A DNA stretch of 64,000 bases from Mycobacterium sp. E3198 (GTDB lineage: Bacteria; Actinomycetota; Actinomycetes; Mycobacteriales; Mycobacteriaceae): positions 62,001 through 126,000 of the forward strand of contig NZ_LZIS01000095.1 of assembly GCF_001667015.1 (NCBI RefSeq). Direction: 5' to 3'. Each line of letters begins with the position of its first letter. Position 1 is the stretch's first letter. Below are positions 37,201-47,855 of this stretch, one piece after another. The notes below the pieces were generated by a model. That model had not been told where the DNA came from. It searched no databases and worked only from the letters and a program-made list of their open reading frames with translations. The translations under genes were made by a program, and so were the position numbers.

Positions 37201-37406
37201 TCCTCGGGCGCGACGACCTTCGCGAGCTGGCCTCGCGGCGGCTGCTGTCGGTGATCGAAACCGCCCGGTCGCGCGGTGACTACCGGTGGACCGGCGGCAC
37301 CACCGGCCGCTTCAATCTCGGCCTTTTCCGGGGCGTCGCCGGCGTCGGCTACACGGTGTTGCGGCGACTCGAGCCCTCGCTTCCCAACGTCTTGATCTGG
37401 GAATGA
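34278..37406 (+). CDS. lanM: Class II lanthipeptide synthetase LanM, CCG zinc type
   Basis: 1042-residue LanM-like enzyme. The N-terminal dehydratase (about 90-640, DUF4135) has a kinase-like core: Lys277 in VYKPK, DMHQEN at 351-356 and IDLEM at 367-371. It would phosphorylate and eliminate Ser/Thr in a precursor peptide to give dehydroamino acids. The C-terminal LanC-like cyclase (about 690-1042) has SHG at 857-859, Cys912 in WCHGAQG, and Cys959-Cys960 in LCCGTLG. The usual LanM has Cys-His in the last motif; Cys-Cys is the three-cysteine zinc site known from ProcM-type enzymes. No precursor gene, protease or exporter is adjacent. Gene absent between secA2 and pgsA2 in M. tuberculosis. Codon choice looks less strict in third-position GC than in its neighbours, hinting at transfer. 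The ATG at 34278 has only a weak ribosome binding site. Confidence 0.9.
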   Translation: MVFDERLLIRAATTDELLSDAFEQLPVQKSDTDLATRRLAAWCRSSAGGDVALFARRLQRDGLSMQGVLARFASVRRNPSLPAPQWAQDAAWIAEALQDRRDTAALPGAGSHAFADLLEPVVREAERVLWSGVGDGVRGVLDDGAHACLRRSLRARLSDLAAPALYERFAKARDDGGPGGCYDRFVRSMKTDGWRQLFDEKPVLLRLMASLTRQWIDASRELLARLDADLPALRRDLLDSAAPHRVTSIEGDLSDRHNFGRTVTVIGFQDGSRVVYKPKDLRVDAAWHALIERLNRGAPSGLRAVRVVARQGYGWTEFIDHASCVDRQDLQRYFRRAGAWLALFHCFVGVDMHQENIIACGEHPVPIDLEMILQPAEPWGDTGTVADQDAFGAAMAKVMNSVVMVGVLPTYSWDDNETFSMGAVISNSAPQTTHTWDHVNSDAMRPAKVVQAAAAIPNLPHINGSHARLGGYGDDLISGFGDYARFLSRQRPDELFEGFAGLPIRRVVRPTRFYGMLLAHLQDHRAMDDGVGWSAQADFPAQLADWEHDVDPAWPLLRAERAAVVTLNVPHFVMAGDGRSIRDADGTSIPQGTTPGLDRARARLRGLDDDEIAWQTELIRQSIATLERASAKPGTPPLVPAAGPSGRDVFAAEADAVALTLAKHAVRRGPDAAWIGLDWLGESELSQLVVLGPDLYKGTGGLAVFLAAHAAVTGSTSSRALAAAGLSRLRGFLRGPGSERVARQVGIGGGLGLGSIVYGLAVVSALLDDDDVLLDAHAAAALITPDVISADRRLDVLGGSAGAVLGLLRLYRQTGSGDALERATHCGRHLLAQRRAGPAGRRSWAPPGSAAPLNGMSHGAAGYAYALASLASATGCDEFTSAATECVTFENASFDADRGTWPDLRGGQTKWCHGAQGIGLARAAMTRHPVAPGGVVHADVENAVAATEHEWPDATDALCCGTLGSIEFLWEAGGVLGRDDLRELASRRLLSVIETARSRGDYRWTGGTTGRFNLGLFRGVAGVGYTVLRRLEPSLPNVLIWE

Positions 37407-37493
37407 AATGACCCGGCGGTCGACGGCCCCGTAGCGGTGGCCGCCGCCGCCGCGGTCGGCTTCGGGCCCGGCGTTCGACTAATGTCACGGCTC

Positions 37494-38123
37494 ATGGAGC
37501 CGGTGCTTCCGCCCGATCGGGTGCTGACAGTGCCCAACGCCCTGAGCGCCATCCGCCTGGCGCTCATCGGAGTATTCATCTACGTCCTGCTGTTCGCGCA
37601 CGCCAACGGCTGGGCGGTGGCGATCCTGATGTTCAGCGGAGCCTCCGACTGGGCCGACGGCAAGATCGCCCGCACGCTCAACCAGTCCTCGCGGCTCGGC
37701 GTGCTGCTGGACCCGGCGGTGGACCGCCTCTACATGGTGACCGTCCCGATCGTCCTGGCGGTCGACGGCATCGTGCCCTGGTGGTTCGTCATCACGCTGC
37801 TGGTGCGGGACGGATTGCTCGCGGCGACGCTGCCGCTGCTGCGCAGTCGCGGGCTGTCGGCGCTGCCGGTGACCTACATCGGCAAGGCCGCCACGTTCGC
37901 GTTGATGTCCGGCTTCCCGTTGGTCCTGCTGGGGACGGGCGGCGCGGTGTGGAGCCGGGTGCTGAGGGCCTGCGGGTGGGGCTTTTTGGGTTGGGGTCTG
38001 TACTCCTACCTGTGGGCTTTCGTGTTGTACGCGGTGCAAATGGCGTTGGTGGTGCGCCGCATGCCCAAGCTGAAACACGCTGCCCCCCAGCGGGTCGCGC
38101 CCAAGGCGGGTGAGCATGACTGA
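37494..38123 (+). CDS. pgsA2: CDP-alcohol phosphatidyltransferase PgsA2
   Basis: 209-residue membrane enzyme. The family active site, D-x2-DG-x2-AR-x8-G-x3-D-x3-D, is seen as [18 protein letters not shown] and then LLDPAVD. Five to six membrane helices follow the N-terminal amphipathic segment. It transfers a phosphoalcohol onto CDP-diacylglycerol; the exact product of PgsA2 in mycobacteria is less certain than that of PgsA1 and PgsA3. The ATG at 37494 ([15 protein letters not shown]) fits the family and the length of Rv1822; the frame is open upstream but lacks support. The stop overlaps the start of the DUF881 gene by 8 bases. The gene is separated from secA2 by the LanM insertion. Confidence 0.93.
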   Translation: MEPVLPPDRVLTVPNALSAIRLALIGVFIYVLLFAHANGWAVAILMFSGASDWADGKIARTLNQSSRLGVLLDPAVDRLYMVTVPIVLAVDGIVPWWFVITLLVRDGLLAATLPLLRSRGLSALPVTYIGKAATFALMSGFPLVLLGTGGAVWSRVLRACGWGFLGWGLYSYLWAFVLYAVQMALVVRRMPKLKHAAPQRVAPKAGEHD

Positions 38124-39039
38124 CCCCGACCGCCTGCTCGGCGGCTATGACCCGAACGCCGGCCGGAGCGCCCACGCCGCGGCCCGGCCACAGCTGATCC
38201 CGGTTCCCTCGCTGCTGCGCGCCCTGCTGTCGGAGCACCTGGATCCGGGGTATGCCGCGGCCGCCGCCAGGCGGGGCGGCTCCGACACACCGCGCAGCGG
38301 TCGGGAACGGGCTGTCGGCTGGCTGTGGGAGGCGCTGGCGGCGCTGTTGATCGCCGCGGTGTTCGCCGCCGCGGTCGCCCAGGCCCGCTCGGTCGCCCCC
38401 GGCGTCCGCAACGCGCAGCAGCTGCTGCTGCAAAGCGTGCGCTCGTCGGAAACCACCGCGGCCAGGCTGGGCAAGGAACGCAGCGCGCTGTCGACGAGGG
38501 TCGACGGCGTGCAGCGCCGGGCGCTGGCGGACAACGCCCAGGGCCAGCGCCTGCTCACGCGTCTCGACGCGCTCAGCCTGGCGGCGGCCAGCACCGCGGT
38601 CATCGGGCCCGGTCTGACGGTGACCGTGACGGACCCCGGTGCCGGACCGAACCTTTCCGACGTGTCCAAGCAGCGCGTCAGCGGCAGCAGGCAGATCATC
38701 CTGGACCGCGATCTGCAGCTGGTCGTCAACTCGTTGTGGGCCAGCGGCGCCGAAGCCATCTCCGTCGGCGGCGTCCGGATCGGGCCGAACGTGACCATCC
38801 GGCAGGCCGGCGGGGCGATCCTCGTCGACAACAACCCCACCAGCAGCCCGTACCAGATCCTCGCGGTCGGGGCCCCGCACGCGATGCGAGACGTCTTCGA
38901 CGGCAGCCCCGGCCTGCAGCGCCTGCGGCTGCTGGAGGCCTCCTACGGCGTCGTCGTCACGGTGAACGTCGCCGACGGTCTGTCGCTGCCCGCCGGATCG
39001 ATCCGGGATGTCAAGTTCGCCAAACAGATTGGGCCCTAG
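38116..39039 (+). CDS. DUF881 membrane-anchored protein, Rv1823-like
   Basis: 307 residues from the ATG at 38116 (a GTG two codons earlier is possible). One membrane helix at about residues 70-95, then an extracytoplasmic coiled-coil (about 100-155) and a DUF881 domain (about 160-300) with the motif [15 protein letters not shown]881 proteins often come in pairs beside a small basic membrane protein, as here, and their loci near division genes in Gram-positive bacteria suggest an envelope role; in mycobacteria the function is unknown. Start overlaps the pgsA2 end and the next gene start overlaps its stop, so the genes are coupled. Confidence 0.87.
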   Translation: MTDPDRLLGGYDPNAGRSAHAAARPQLIPVPSLLRALLSEHLDPGYAAAAARRGGSDTPRSGRERAVGWLWEALAALLIAAVFAAAVAQARSVAPGVRNAQQLLLQSVRSSETTAARLGKERSALSTRVDGVQRRALADNAQGQRLLTRLDALSLAAASTAVIGPGLTVTVTDPGAGPNLSDVSKQRVSGSRQIILDRDLQLVVNSLWASGAEAISVGGVRIGPNVTIRQAGGAILVDNNPTSSPYQILAVGAPHAMRDVFDGSPGLQRLRLLEASYGVVVTVNVADGLSLPAGSIRDVKFAKQIGP

Positions 39040-39424
39040 TGAGGAATCTCCACCCAAGACCGATCCCGCTGGCCGGCGCGGGGTGCCGCGCATGATCGGC
39101 ATCGCGGCCCTCGCCGTCGGCATCGTGCTCGGCCTGATCTTCCACCCCGCCGTGCCCGAGGCCATCCAGCCCTATTTGCCGATCGCGGTGGTGGCCGCGC
39201 TCGATGCGGTGTTCGGCGGGCTGCGCGCGTACCTCGAACGGATCTTCGACCCCAAGGTCTTCGTCGTGTCGTTCGTGTTCAACGTCTTCGTGGCCGCCCT
39301 GATCGTCTACGTCGGCGACCAGCTGGGCGTCGGCACGCAGCTCTCGACGGCCATCATCGTCGTCCTGGGCATCCGCATCTTCGGCAACGCGGCCGCGCTG
39401 CGGCGCCGGCTGTTCGGGGCGTGA
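39008..39424 (+). CDS. Small basic membrane protein, DUF1290 (Sbp)
   Basis: 138 residues from the first ATG; the conserved part starts at [10 protein letters not shown] (39092), giving 110 residues. Three membrane helices ([55 protein letters not shown]) and a fourth near [13 protein letters not shown]. The family is highly conserved and always found with DUF881 genes; Rv1824 is the M. tuberculosis equivalent. Exact function is unknown. The start is uncertain: ATG 39008 overlaps the upstream gene by 32 bases, a TTG at 39029 and the ATG at 39092 are alternatives, and none has a good ribosome binding site. Confidence 0.85.
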   Translation: MSSSPNRLGPSEESPPKTDPAGRRGVPRMIGIAALAVGIVLGLIFHPAVPEAIQPYLPIAVVAALDAVFGGLRAYLERIFDPKVFVVSFVFNVFVAALIVYVGDQLGVGTQLSTAIIVVLGIRIFGNAAALRRRLFGA

Positions 39425-39431
39425 GGCCGGC

Positions 39432-40289
39432 GTGAGCCAGGACCCGCCCGACCGCCCCGCCGCCCACGACGGGGAAAGTCGCGAACCCCAGGCGGGCGAA
39501 GTTGCGGCGCGCGGCCGGCACGAACTGCCCGCCAAACGCCCCCGCCCCGAGATCGGGCCGGTTCGCCGCACGGGGCCGTTGGGCCTGCTGCGGGGCGGCC
39601 GCTCCCGGCTGGCCTTCGGGGTCTTGGCGACCGTGCTGTGCCTCGTCCTCGGGATCGCGATCGTCACCCAGGTGCGCCAGACCAAGTCGGGGGATTCGCT
39701 GGACACCGCCCGCCCCGCCGACCTGTTGGTGCTGCTGGATTCGCTGCGGCAGCGCGAGGCGACGCTGAACACCGAAGTCGGCGAGCTGCAGAACACGCTG
39801 AATTCCCTGCAGGCCTCCGGCAACAGCGATCAGGCCGCGATCCAGAGCGCCCAGGCCAGGCTGGCCGCGCTGTCGATCCTGGTCGGCGCGGTCGGTGCCA
39901 CCGGGCCCGGTGTCACGATCACGATCGACGACCCCGGCCCCGGGGTGTCACCGGAGGCGATGCTCGACGTGGTCAACGAGTTGCGCGCCGCCGGCGCCGA
40001 AGCGATCGAGGTCAACGACGCGCACCAATCGGTGCGGGTCGGTGTCGATACCTGGATTGTGGGTACGCCTGGCTCGTTGACCATCGACACCAAGAACCTG
40101 TCGCCCCCGTATTCGATTCTGGCGATTGGCGATCCGCCCACACTGGCCGCGGCCATGAACATCCCGGGCGGCGCGGAGGACAGCATCAAGCGCGTCGGGG
40201 CGCGGATGTCCGTGCAGCAGGCCGACCGCGTGGAGGTGACCACCTTGCGACAACCAAAACCGCACCAATACGCTCAGCCGGTCAAGTGA
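39432..40289 (+). CDS. DUF881 membrane-anchored protein, Rv1825-like
   Basis: 285 residues, GTG start 7 bases after the DUF1290 gene. A charged Pro-rich cytosolic part (1-55) precedes one membrane helix (about 62-82, [19 protein letters not shown]). A coiled-coil (about 95-145) is followed by the DUF881 domain with [14 protein letters not shown]. Architecture parallels the gene at 38116, suggesting an old duplication; in this family the two proteins may form a complex with the small basic membrane protein. Role unknown. Followed by gcvH after 37 bases. Confidence 0.88.
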   Translation: MSQDPPDRPAAHDGESREPQAGEVAARGRHELPAKRPRPEIGPVRRTGPLGLLRGGRSRLAFGVLATVLCLVLGIAIVTQVRQTKSGDSLDTARPADLLVLLDSLRQREATLNTEVGELQNTLNSLQASGNSDQAAIQSAQARLAALSILVGAVGATGPGVTITIDDPGPGVSPEAMLDVVNELRAAGAEAIEVNDAHQSVRVGVDTWIVGTPGSLTIDTKNLSPPYSILAIGDPPTLAAAMNIPGGAEDSIKRVGARMSVQQADRVEVTTLRQPKPHQYAQPVK

Positions 40290-40326
40290 ACGTGCCGTGA
40301 CAGAAGCGACCAGAACAGGATCCCCC

Positions 40327-40725
40327 GTGAGCGACATTCCGTCCGATCTGCACTACACCGCCGAACACGAGTGGGTTCGACGAAGCGGTGCGGACACCGT
40401 CCGGGTCGGGATCACCGACTTTGCGCAGTCGGCCCTCGGCGACGTCGTTTTCGTCCAGCTGCCCGACGTGGGCAGCCAGGTGAGCGCGGGCGAATCGTTT
40501 GGCGAGGTGGAATCGACGAAATCGGTGTCGGACCTGTTCGCCCCGGTCTCGGGGACGGTATCGGCGGTCAACGGAGACCTGGAGGGCAGCCCGCAGCTGG
40601 TCAACTCCGACCCCTACGGCGGCGGCTGGCTGGTGGATGTCCAGGTTTCCGACGGCGCCGAGCTCGAGTCGGCCATCGCCGCGCTGCTCGACGCCGAGGC
40701 CTACCGCGGGACGCTGACCGAATGA
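40327..40725 (+). CDS. gcvH: Glycine cleavage system H protein
   Basis: 132-residue lipoyl carrier of the glycine cleavage system. The lipoylated Lys65 is in VESTKSVSD, the invariant family motif. It shuttles the aminomethyl group between P protein (encoded at 44018), T protein and dihydrolipoyl dehydrogenase. The GTG at 40327 ([16 protein letters not shown]) is chosen by match to Rv1826; ten codons upstream in the same frame are open but atypical. Part of the same cluster as garA and gcvB, though the riboswitch lies only before gcvB. Confidence 0.96.
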   Translation: MSDIPSDLHYTAEHEWVRRSGADTVRVGITDFAQSALGDVVFVQLPDVGSQVSAGESFGEVESTKSVSDLFAPVSGTVSAVNGDLEGSPQLVNSDPYGGGWLVDVQVSDGAELESAIAALLDAEAYRGTLTE

Positions 40726-40982
40726 CGGTTGCTAATGTGCCTGCCAGCCCCGCTCGCCGACGCGGGCGGCGCACCCGGTCAGGCTTTCGATCGTCAGGTG
40801 GTGGGGGCATCGCGGACCGGTGCGCGGTACGGTCGACAGATCGACACTTGATCGACACTCGAAGGCACTAGAGAAGTCAAGTAACAAGCAACACGGGGCC
40901 GAGAAAACTCAGGAAACCCAGAGGAGAACCGGGCGTGCCGACCCGGTCGGATAACGCCACAGCGGCCAGTGAGGAGCAGCGG

Positions 40983-41462
40983 GTGACGGACATGGACTCG
41001 GATATGGGGAAAGACCAGGACGAAGTCACGGTAGAGACGACCTCGGTCTTCCGTGCCGACTTCCTCAATGAACTGGACGCCCCCGCCCAGGCGGGGACCG
41101 AGAGCGCGGTATCCGGGGTCGAGGGGCTCCCGGCCGGCTCGGCGCTGCTGGTCGTCAAGCGGGGACCCAACGCCGGATCGCGGTTCCTGCTCGACCAGCC
41201 CATCACGTCCGCCGGCCGGCATCCCGACAGCGACATCTTCCTCGACGACGTCACCGTCAGCCGCCGCCACGCCGAATTCAGGTTGGAAAACAACGAATTT
41301 CACGTCGTGGATGTCGGTAGCCTGAACGGCACGTACGTCAACCGCGAGCCCGTCGATTCGGCGGTGCTGGCCAACGGCGACGAAGTGCAGATTGGCAAGT
41401 TCCGGCTGGTGTTTTTGACCGGCCCCAAGCAGGGTGACGACGATGGAGGTTCCGGAGGGTAG
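40983..41462 (+). CDS. garA: FHA-domain metabolic regulator GarA
   Basis: 159-residue FHA protein. The N-terminal phospho-acceptor motif VETTSVF has Thr19 and Thr20, the sites used by PknG and PknB in other mycobacteria. The FHA domain (about 55-140) has the phospho-Thr-binding residues in [16 protein letters not shown] and LNGTYVN. Unphosphorylated GarA binds and inhibits 2-oxoglutarate decarboxylase and glutamate dehydrogenase and activates glutamate synthase; phosphorylation makes it bind its own FHA domain and shuts it off. The GTG at 40983 is chosen because GAGGAG lies 6 bases upstream and Rv1827 begins MTDM; the frame is open for 16 more codons upstream. Confidence 0.95.
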   Translation: MTDMDSDMGKDQDEVTVETTSVFRADFLNELDAPAQAGTESAVSGVEGLPAGSALLVVKRGPNAGSRFLLDQPITSAGRHPDSDIFLDDVTVSRRHAEFRLENNEFHVVDVGSLNGTYVNREPVDSAVLANGDEVQIGKFRLVFLTGPKQGDDDGGSGG

Positions 41463-42208
41463 TGAGCGCGCCCGATAGCCCGGCACTTGCCGGGATGTCG
41501 ATTGGGGCGGTCCTGGATCTGTTGAGGCCGGATTTCCCCGAGGTCACCATCTCCAAGATCCGATTCCTGGAGGCCGAGGGCCTGGTGACGCCGCAGCGCG
41601 CCGCGTCGGGGTATCGGAGGTTCACCGCGTACGACTGCGCGCGGCTGCGCTTCATCCTCACGGCCCAGCGCGACCACTACCTACCGCTGAAGGTGATCAG
41701 GGCGCAACTGGACGCCCAGCCCGACGGTGAGCTGCCGCCGATCGGATCGCCTTACGGCGTACCGCGATTGGTGTCGGTGCCGGACAGCTCGGAAGAGAGC
41801 GAGCCGGCGCCCGACCCGGCGGCCGTGGCTCCGACCCGAATCCGGCTGAGCCGCGAAGACCTGCTGGAACGCTCCGGGGTGGATCAGGACCTGCTGACGG
41901 CGCTGCTCAAGGCCGGGGTGATCACCACCGGTCCGGGCGGCTTCTTCGACGAGCATGCCGTGGTGATCCTGCAATGCGCGCGGGCGTTGGCCGAGTACGG
42001 CGTCGAGCCGCGGCATCTGCGCGCCTTCCGCAACGCCGCCGACCGGCAGTCCGACTTGATCGCCCAAATCGCCGGGCCGGTAGTCAAAGCGGGCAAGACC
42101 GGCGCCCGCGACCGCGCCGACGACCTGGCGCGCGAGGTGGCCGCGCTCGCCATCACGCTGCATACCTCGCTGATCAAGTCTGCCGTTCGCGACGTTCTGC
42201 ATCGCTGA
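41462..42208 (+). CDS. MerR-type regulator, Rv1828-like
   Basis: 248-residue DNA-binding protein. The MerR winged helix (about 10-85) contains [27 protein letters not shown] middle acidic linker is followed by a C-terminal helical domain (about 135-248) that replaces the effector domain of typical MerR proteins. No Cys metal-binding pattern is seen. GTG start overlaps the garA TAG by one base, so it is translationally coupled. In M. tuberculosis Rv1828 and Rv1830 are paired MerR-like genes in the glycine cleavage region, and the homologue is reported to bind DNA; target genes are not clear. Confidence 0.9.
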   Translation: MSAPDSPALAGMSIGAVLDLLRPDFPEVTISKIRFLEAEGLVTPQRAASGYRRFTAYDCARLRFILTAQRDHYLPLKVIRAQLDAQPDGELPPIGSPYGVPRLVSVPDSSEESEPAPDPAAVAPTRIRLSREDLLERSGVDQDLLTALLKAGVITTGPGGFFDEHAVVILQCARALAEYGVEPRHLRAFRNAADRQSDLIAQIAGPVVKAGKTGARDRADDLAREVAALAITLHTSLIKSAVRDVLHR

Positions 42209-42272
42209 GGATTAGACTTCGTTGGACAGCTTGGTGTTCGACGGGCTGAAGAGATGCGGAGGGCAGACACAG

Positions 42273-42767
42273 ATGGGTGAAGTTCGTGTTGTCGGCATTC
42301 GCGTCGAGCAGCCGCAGAACCAACCTGTGCTGCTGCTGCGCGAAGCCAACGGTGACCGATACCTGCCAATCTGGATCGGTCAGTCCGAAGCCGCCGCCAT
42401 CGCCCTGGAGCAGCAAGGCGTCGAACCGCCCCGCCCGCTCACGCACGACCTGATCAGGGATCTCATTGCCGCACTTGGGCATTCGCTGAAGGAGGTGCGG
42501 ATCGTCGACCTCCAGGAGGGGACCTTCTACGCCGACCTGGTCTTTGACCGCAACATCACCGTGTCGGCTCGCCCCTCGGATTCGGTGGCGATCGCGCTGC
42601 GGGTGGGCGTCCCGATCTACGTCGAGGAAGCCGTGCTCGCCCAGGCGGGACTGCTGATCCCCGACGAGAGCGACGAAGAGGCCAACACCGCCGTCCGCGA
42701 GGACGAGGTGGAGAAGTTCAAGGAGTTCCTCGACAGCGTCTCCCCGGACGACTTCAAGGCCACCTAG
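42273..42767 (+). CDS. DUF151 bifunctional nuclease family protein
   Basis: 164-residue protein almost identical to Rv1829. The DUF151/BFN domain covers residues 1-135 (VVGIRVEQPQNQPVLLLREANGD; RPSDSVAIALRVGVPIY). An acidic tail (DESDEEANTAVREDEVEKFKEFLD) follows. Plant homologues have nuclease activity; the bacterial role is not established. The ATG at 42273 has a GGAGGG about 14 bases upstream; the frame is open for 17 codons upstream but without similarity. Between the two MerR-type genes, as in M. tuberculosis. Confidence 0.9.
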   Translation: MGEVRVVGIRVEQPQNQPVLLLREANGDRYLPIWIGQSEAAAIALEQQGVEPPRPLTHDLIRDLIAALGHSLKEVRIVDLQEGTFYADLVFDRNITVSARPSDSVAIALRVGVPIYVEEAVLAQAGLLIPDESDEEANTAVREDEVEKFKEFLDSVSPDDFKAT

Positions 42768-43007
42768 CCCCTCGCGGTGGGTGACCACTACCCTGGGTCT
42801 GGACATCACGGATCCATCTCATCTGGCACCGCGATGTCGACACGCTGACCGATAGTGCGGCCAGAGCGCCCCGCAGCAGCCATACTTTCATCACGACTTG
42901 AAGGCGCGGCGGCTATCGAAAAGCGTAAGCTCTCTAGCACTCGGGCCTGAGCAAACGTGGCTGCGGTGCAGCCAATGAGGACAGCGCGATCGGCGAGAGG
43001 AAGCCCC

Positions 43008-43637
43008 GTGAGCGAGCAGCCACGTCAAGAGCAGCTGGATCTAGCTGACAGTGCGAACGCCGCGAGCAGCGACCCGGCCGTCACCGCAGCGAGCGCGCCC
43101 GTGCAGCCGGGGCTGTTTCCCGACGATTCCGTGCCCGACGAGCTGGTGGGCTACCGCGGGCCGAGCGCCTGCCAGATCGCCGGGATCACCTACCGGCAGC
43201 TGGACTACTGGGCGCGCACGTCGCTGGTGGTCCCGTCGATCCGCAGCGCGGCCGGCTCCGGCAGCCAGCGGCTCTACTCGTTCAAGGACATCCTGGTTCT
43301 CAAGATCGTCAAGCGGTTGCTCGACACCGGCATCTCGCTGCACAACATCCGCGTGGCGGTCGACCACCTGCGCCAGCGCGGCGTCCAGGATCTGGCCAAC
43401 ATCACCCTGTTCTCCGACGGCACCACCGTCTACGAGTGCACCTCGGCCGAAGAGGTCGTCGACCTGTTGCAGGGCGGGCAGGGCGTGTTCGGCATCGCCG
43501 TCTCGGGCGCCATGCGCGAGCTGACCGGTGTCATCGCCGACTTCCACGGCGAGCGCGCCGACGGCGGCGAATCGATCGCCGCCCCCGAAGACGAGCTGGC
43601 CTCCCGGCGCAAGCACCGCGACCGCAAGATCGGCTAA
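43008..43637 (+). CDS. MerR-type regulator, Rv1830-like
   Basis: 209-residue regulator. A disordered N terminus (1-45) precedes the MerR winged helix (about 48-115) with SACQIAGITYRQLDYWARTSLVVPS and RLYSFKDILVLKIVKRLLDTG. The C-terminal part has a short coiled region and a basic tail RRKHRDRKIG. The GTG at 43008 has an AGAGGAAG ribosome binding site; the same frame is open upstream to 42957. The gene is followed by a 60-base palindrome and the glycine riboswitch. It is conserved and reported as important for growth in M. tuberculosis; targets may include cell-cycle genes. Confidence 0.88.
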   Translation: MSEQPRQEQLDLADSANAASSDPAVTAASAPVQPGLFPDDSVPDELVGYRGPSACQIAGITYRQLDYWARTSLVVPSIRSAAGSGSQRLYSFKDILVLKIVKRLLDTGISLHNIRVAVDHLRQRGVQDLANITLFSDGTTVYECTSAEEVVDLLQGGQGVFGIAVSGAMRELTGVIADFHGERADGGESIAAPEDELASRRKHRDRKIG

Positions 43638-43662
43638 CCGCCCTTTCCCCTGCGTCCCCTGC

Positions 43663-43722
43663 GCGAGCGTGCACAGTTGTGCACGTTGTGCGGCGTGTCG
43701 CCGTACAAACGCGCACGCTCGC
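43663..43722. repeat. 60-bp palindromic repeat, copy 2
   Basis: GCGAGCGTGC (43663-43672) pairs with GCACGCTCGC (43713-43722); length exactly 60 bases, same outer arms as the copy at 31757-31816, with TTGT near the left and ACAA near the right in both. It lies 25 bases after the MerR-type gene and just before the gcvB leader promoter. Confidence 0.7.
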
Positions 43723-43743
43723 GGGGTTTGGAGAGGGCGCGGG

Positions 43744-43749
43744 TAAACT
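43744..43749 (+). promoter_or_regulatory. -10 box for the glycine riboswitch-gcvB transcript
   Basis: TAAACT (TANNNT) stands about 20 bases before the first aptamer; the transcript should start near 43756. No clear -35. Confidence 0.45.
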
Positions 43750-43768
43750 GGCGCACGCGTCGCACTCG

Positions 43769-43988
43769 AGCGGGAGAGTTCCGTGGCCGCCAGTCACGGA
43801 CGCCGAAGGAGCAACACCTCTCCGTCAACCTCTCAGGCACCCGGACCGCGCGAGTTCACGACGCCTCTGGAAAGCGGTGGAGACCCGTCCCGGTCACCAC
43901 CCGCCGATGGGGAAAGGCGCTCGGGCAGCACCCGGCGCCGAATCTCTCAGGCGCCCGGCGAACGGGTGAAGACAGAGGGAGAGGGCCG
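43769..43988 (+). ncRNA. Tandem glycine riboswitch upstream of gcvB
   Basis: Two glycine aptamers in a row. Aptamer 1 (about 43769-43877) has GCCGAAGGAGCAA, then CCTCTCAGGCAC, and closes with GCCTCTGGAAAGC. Aptamer 2 (about 43878-43988) has GATGGGGAAAGGCGC, then CCGAATCTCTCAGGCGC, and ends TGAAGACAGAGGGAGAGG. These are the conserved glycine-riboswitch core blocks. After it, GAGGG can pair with CCCTC (43981-43999), close to the ribosome binding site CAGGAG of gcvB, so the switch may control translation or termination. Glycine binding should turn on gcvB. Confidence 0.92.
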
Positions 43989-44017
43989 CTAGTCCCTCGA
44001 CCTCAGGAGTCCGCCCA

Positions 44018-46843
<2,826 letters not shown>

Positions 46844-46853
46844 CGGCCGGTCC

Positions 46854-47714
46854 TCAGCCGAAGCGCTCGAGGATCGCCGCCGCGATCTCGTCGGGCGCGT
46901 CCTCCTGGATGAAGTGCTTGGCGTCGGGCAACTCGACGACGACGTGGTCGGGAAACGCCGCGCGCATCCGCGGGAGCGTCGGCCCGGGCCGAAACGCGAA
47001 GTCCTTCATGCCCCAGACGAACAGCGCGGGCTTGGCGCCCAGTGTGGCGGGCACCTCGCGGGCGAGCCGGCCCAGCAGCCGATGGGCCGCCAGGATCTGC
47101 TTGGGCATCTCGGCCACGCCCCTGCGCGCCTCCGCGCTGGGCTGCACGGCCCGGTAGTGCTGCATCACCGCCGCACTCGGCCGATGCTGGGTTCCCGCCG
47201 GGATCAGCCGTTCGACGAAGAAGTTGCGGTGCAGGACGGCGTATTGCAGGGGTGGGCTGGACATGACCCGGCTGAACGCCTTGGTGGCGAACGTGTCCGC
47301 CGGCCAGAACCAGGTGTTGCCCAGCACGACCCCGCGCACCCGGTCGGCGCGCTCGACGGCGACGGCCATGCTGATCGGGCCGCCCCAGTCCTGGCCCATG
47401 GTCAGGTAGCCGTCGAGCCCGAGGTGATCGACGAACTCGCCGACCACCCGGGCGTGCTCGTCGATGGTGAAGCCGAACCCCGCGGGCCGCTCCGACAGCC
47501 CGAAGCCGAGGTAATCGGGTGCGATGCAACGAAACCGGTCGCGCAGCGCGACGATGATGTTTCGGTACAGGAAGCTCCACGTCGGGTTGCCGTGACACAA
47601 CAACAGCGGCGGGCCGTCGCCCTCGTCGACGTAATGGAGGCGTCCGCGCGAGCTGTCGAACCAGCGGGACGTAAACGGGTAGAGCTGGGGATCCGGGGTG
47701 AAATCGATCTTCAT
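46854..47714 (-). CDS. Haloalkane dehalogenase, DmbC/HLD-III-like
   Basis: 286-residue alpha/beta-hydrolase, same length as Rv1833c. The nucleophile Asp109 is in GQDWGG, with Trp110 as one halide-binding residue and Asn43 in HGNPTW as the other. The catalytic His267 is in AKHF, and the general acid Asp is in WGMKDFAF. It hydrolyses C-halogen bonds of small haloalkanes; natural substrate in mycobacteria is unknown. The ATG at 47714 was chosen by family length; an upstream extension of 25 codons crosses a repeat region and is unlikely. It is convergent to gcvB (10 bases apart). Confidence 0.9.
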   Translation of the reverse strand: MKIDFTPDPQLYPFTSRWFDSSRGRLHYVDEGDGPPLLLCHGNPTWSFLYRNIIVALRDRFRCIAPDYLGFGLSERPAGFGFTIDEHARVVGEFVDHLGLDGYLTMGQDWGGPISMAVAVERADRVRGVVLGNTWFWPADTFATKAFSRVMSSPPLQYAVLHRNFFVERLIPAGTQHRPSAAVMQHYRAVQPSAEARRGVAEMPKQILAAHRLLGRLAREVPATLGAKPALFVWGMKDFAFRPGPTLPRMRAAFPDHVVVELPDAKHFIQEDAPDEIAAAILERFG

Positions 47715-47772
47715 GACGCTCCCTTCGGCAACGCCCACGATGCTATGCGGGAGGGGTGACAGCGTCTCAGCT

Positions 47773-47832
47773 CGCGAGCGTAACCCCACCGCGAAAAACC
47801 GGGCCGAATTTCGCCGCGCAGTTACGCTCGCG
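47773..47832. repeat. 60-bp palindromic repeat, variant copy 3
   Basis: The 12-base arm CGCGAGCGTAAC (47773-47784) pairs perfectly with GTTACGCTCGCG (47821-47832), and inner GCGAAA (47791-47796) pairs with TTTCGC (47809-47814). Length is again 60 bases. The outer GCGAG-CTCGC ends are shared with copies 1 and 2, but the core differs, so this is a sister subfamily. It lies between the dehalogenase start and the end of the VWA gene. Confidence 0.7.
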
Positions 47833-47855
47833 GCAGGTCGAGCGGCAGCGGCCCC

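Noticed and set aside
37407..37493. Space after lanM as a precursor gene site
   Set aside because: Only 87 bases; the only ATG frame there stops after 8 codons.
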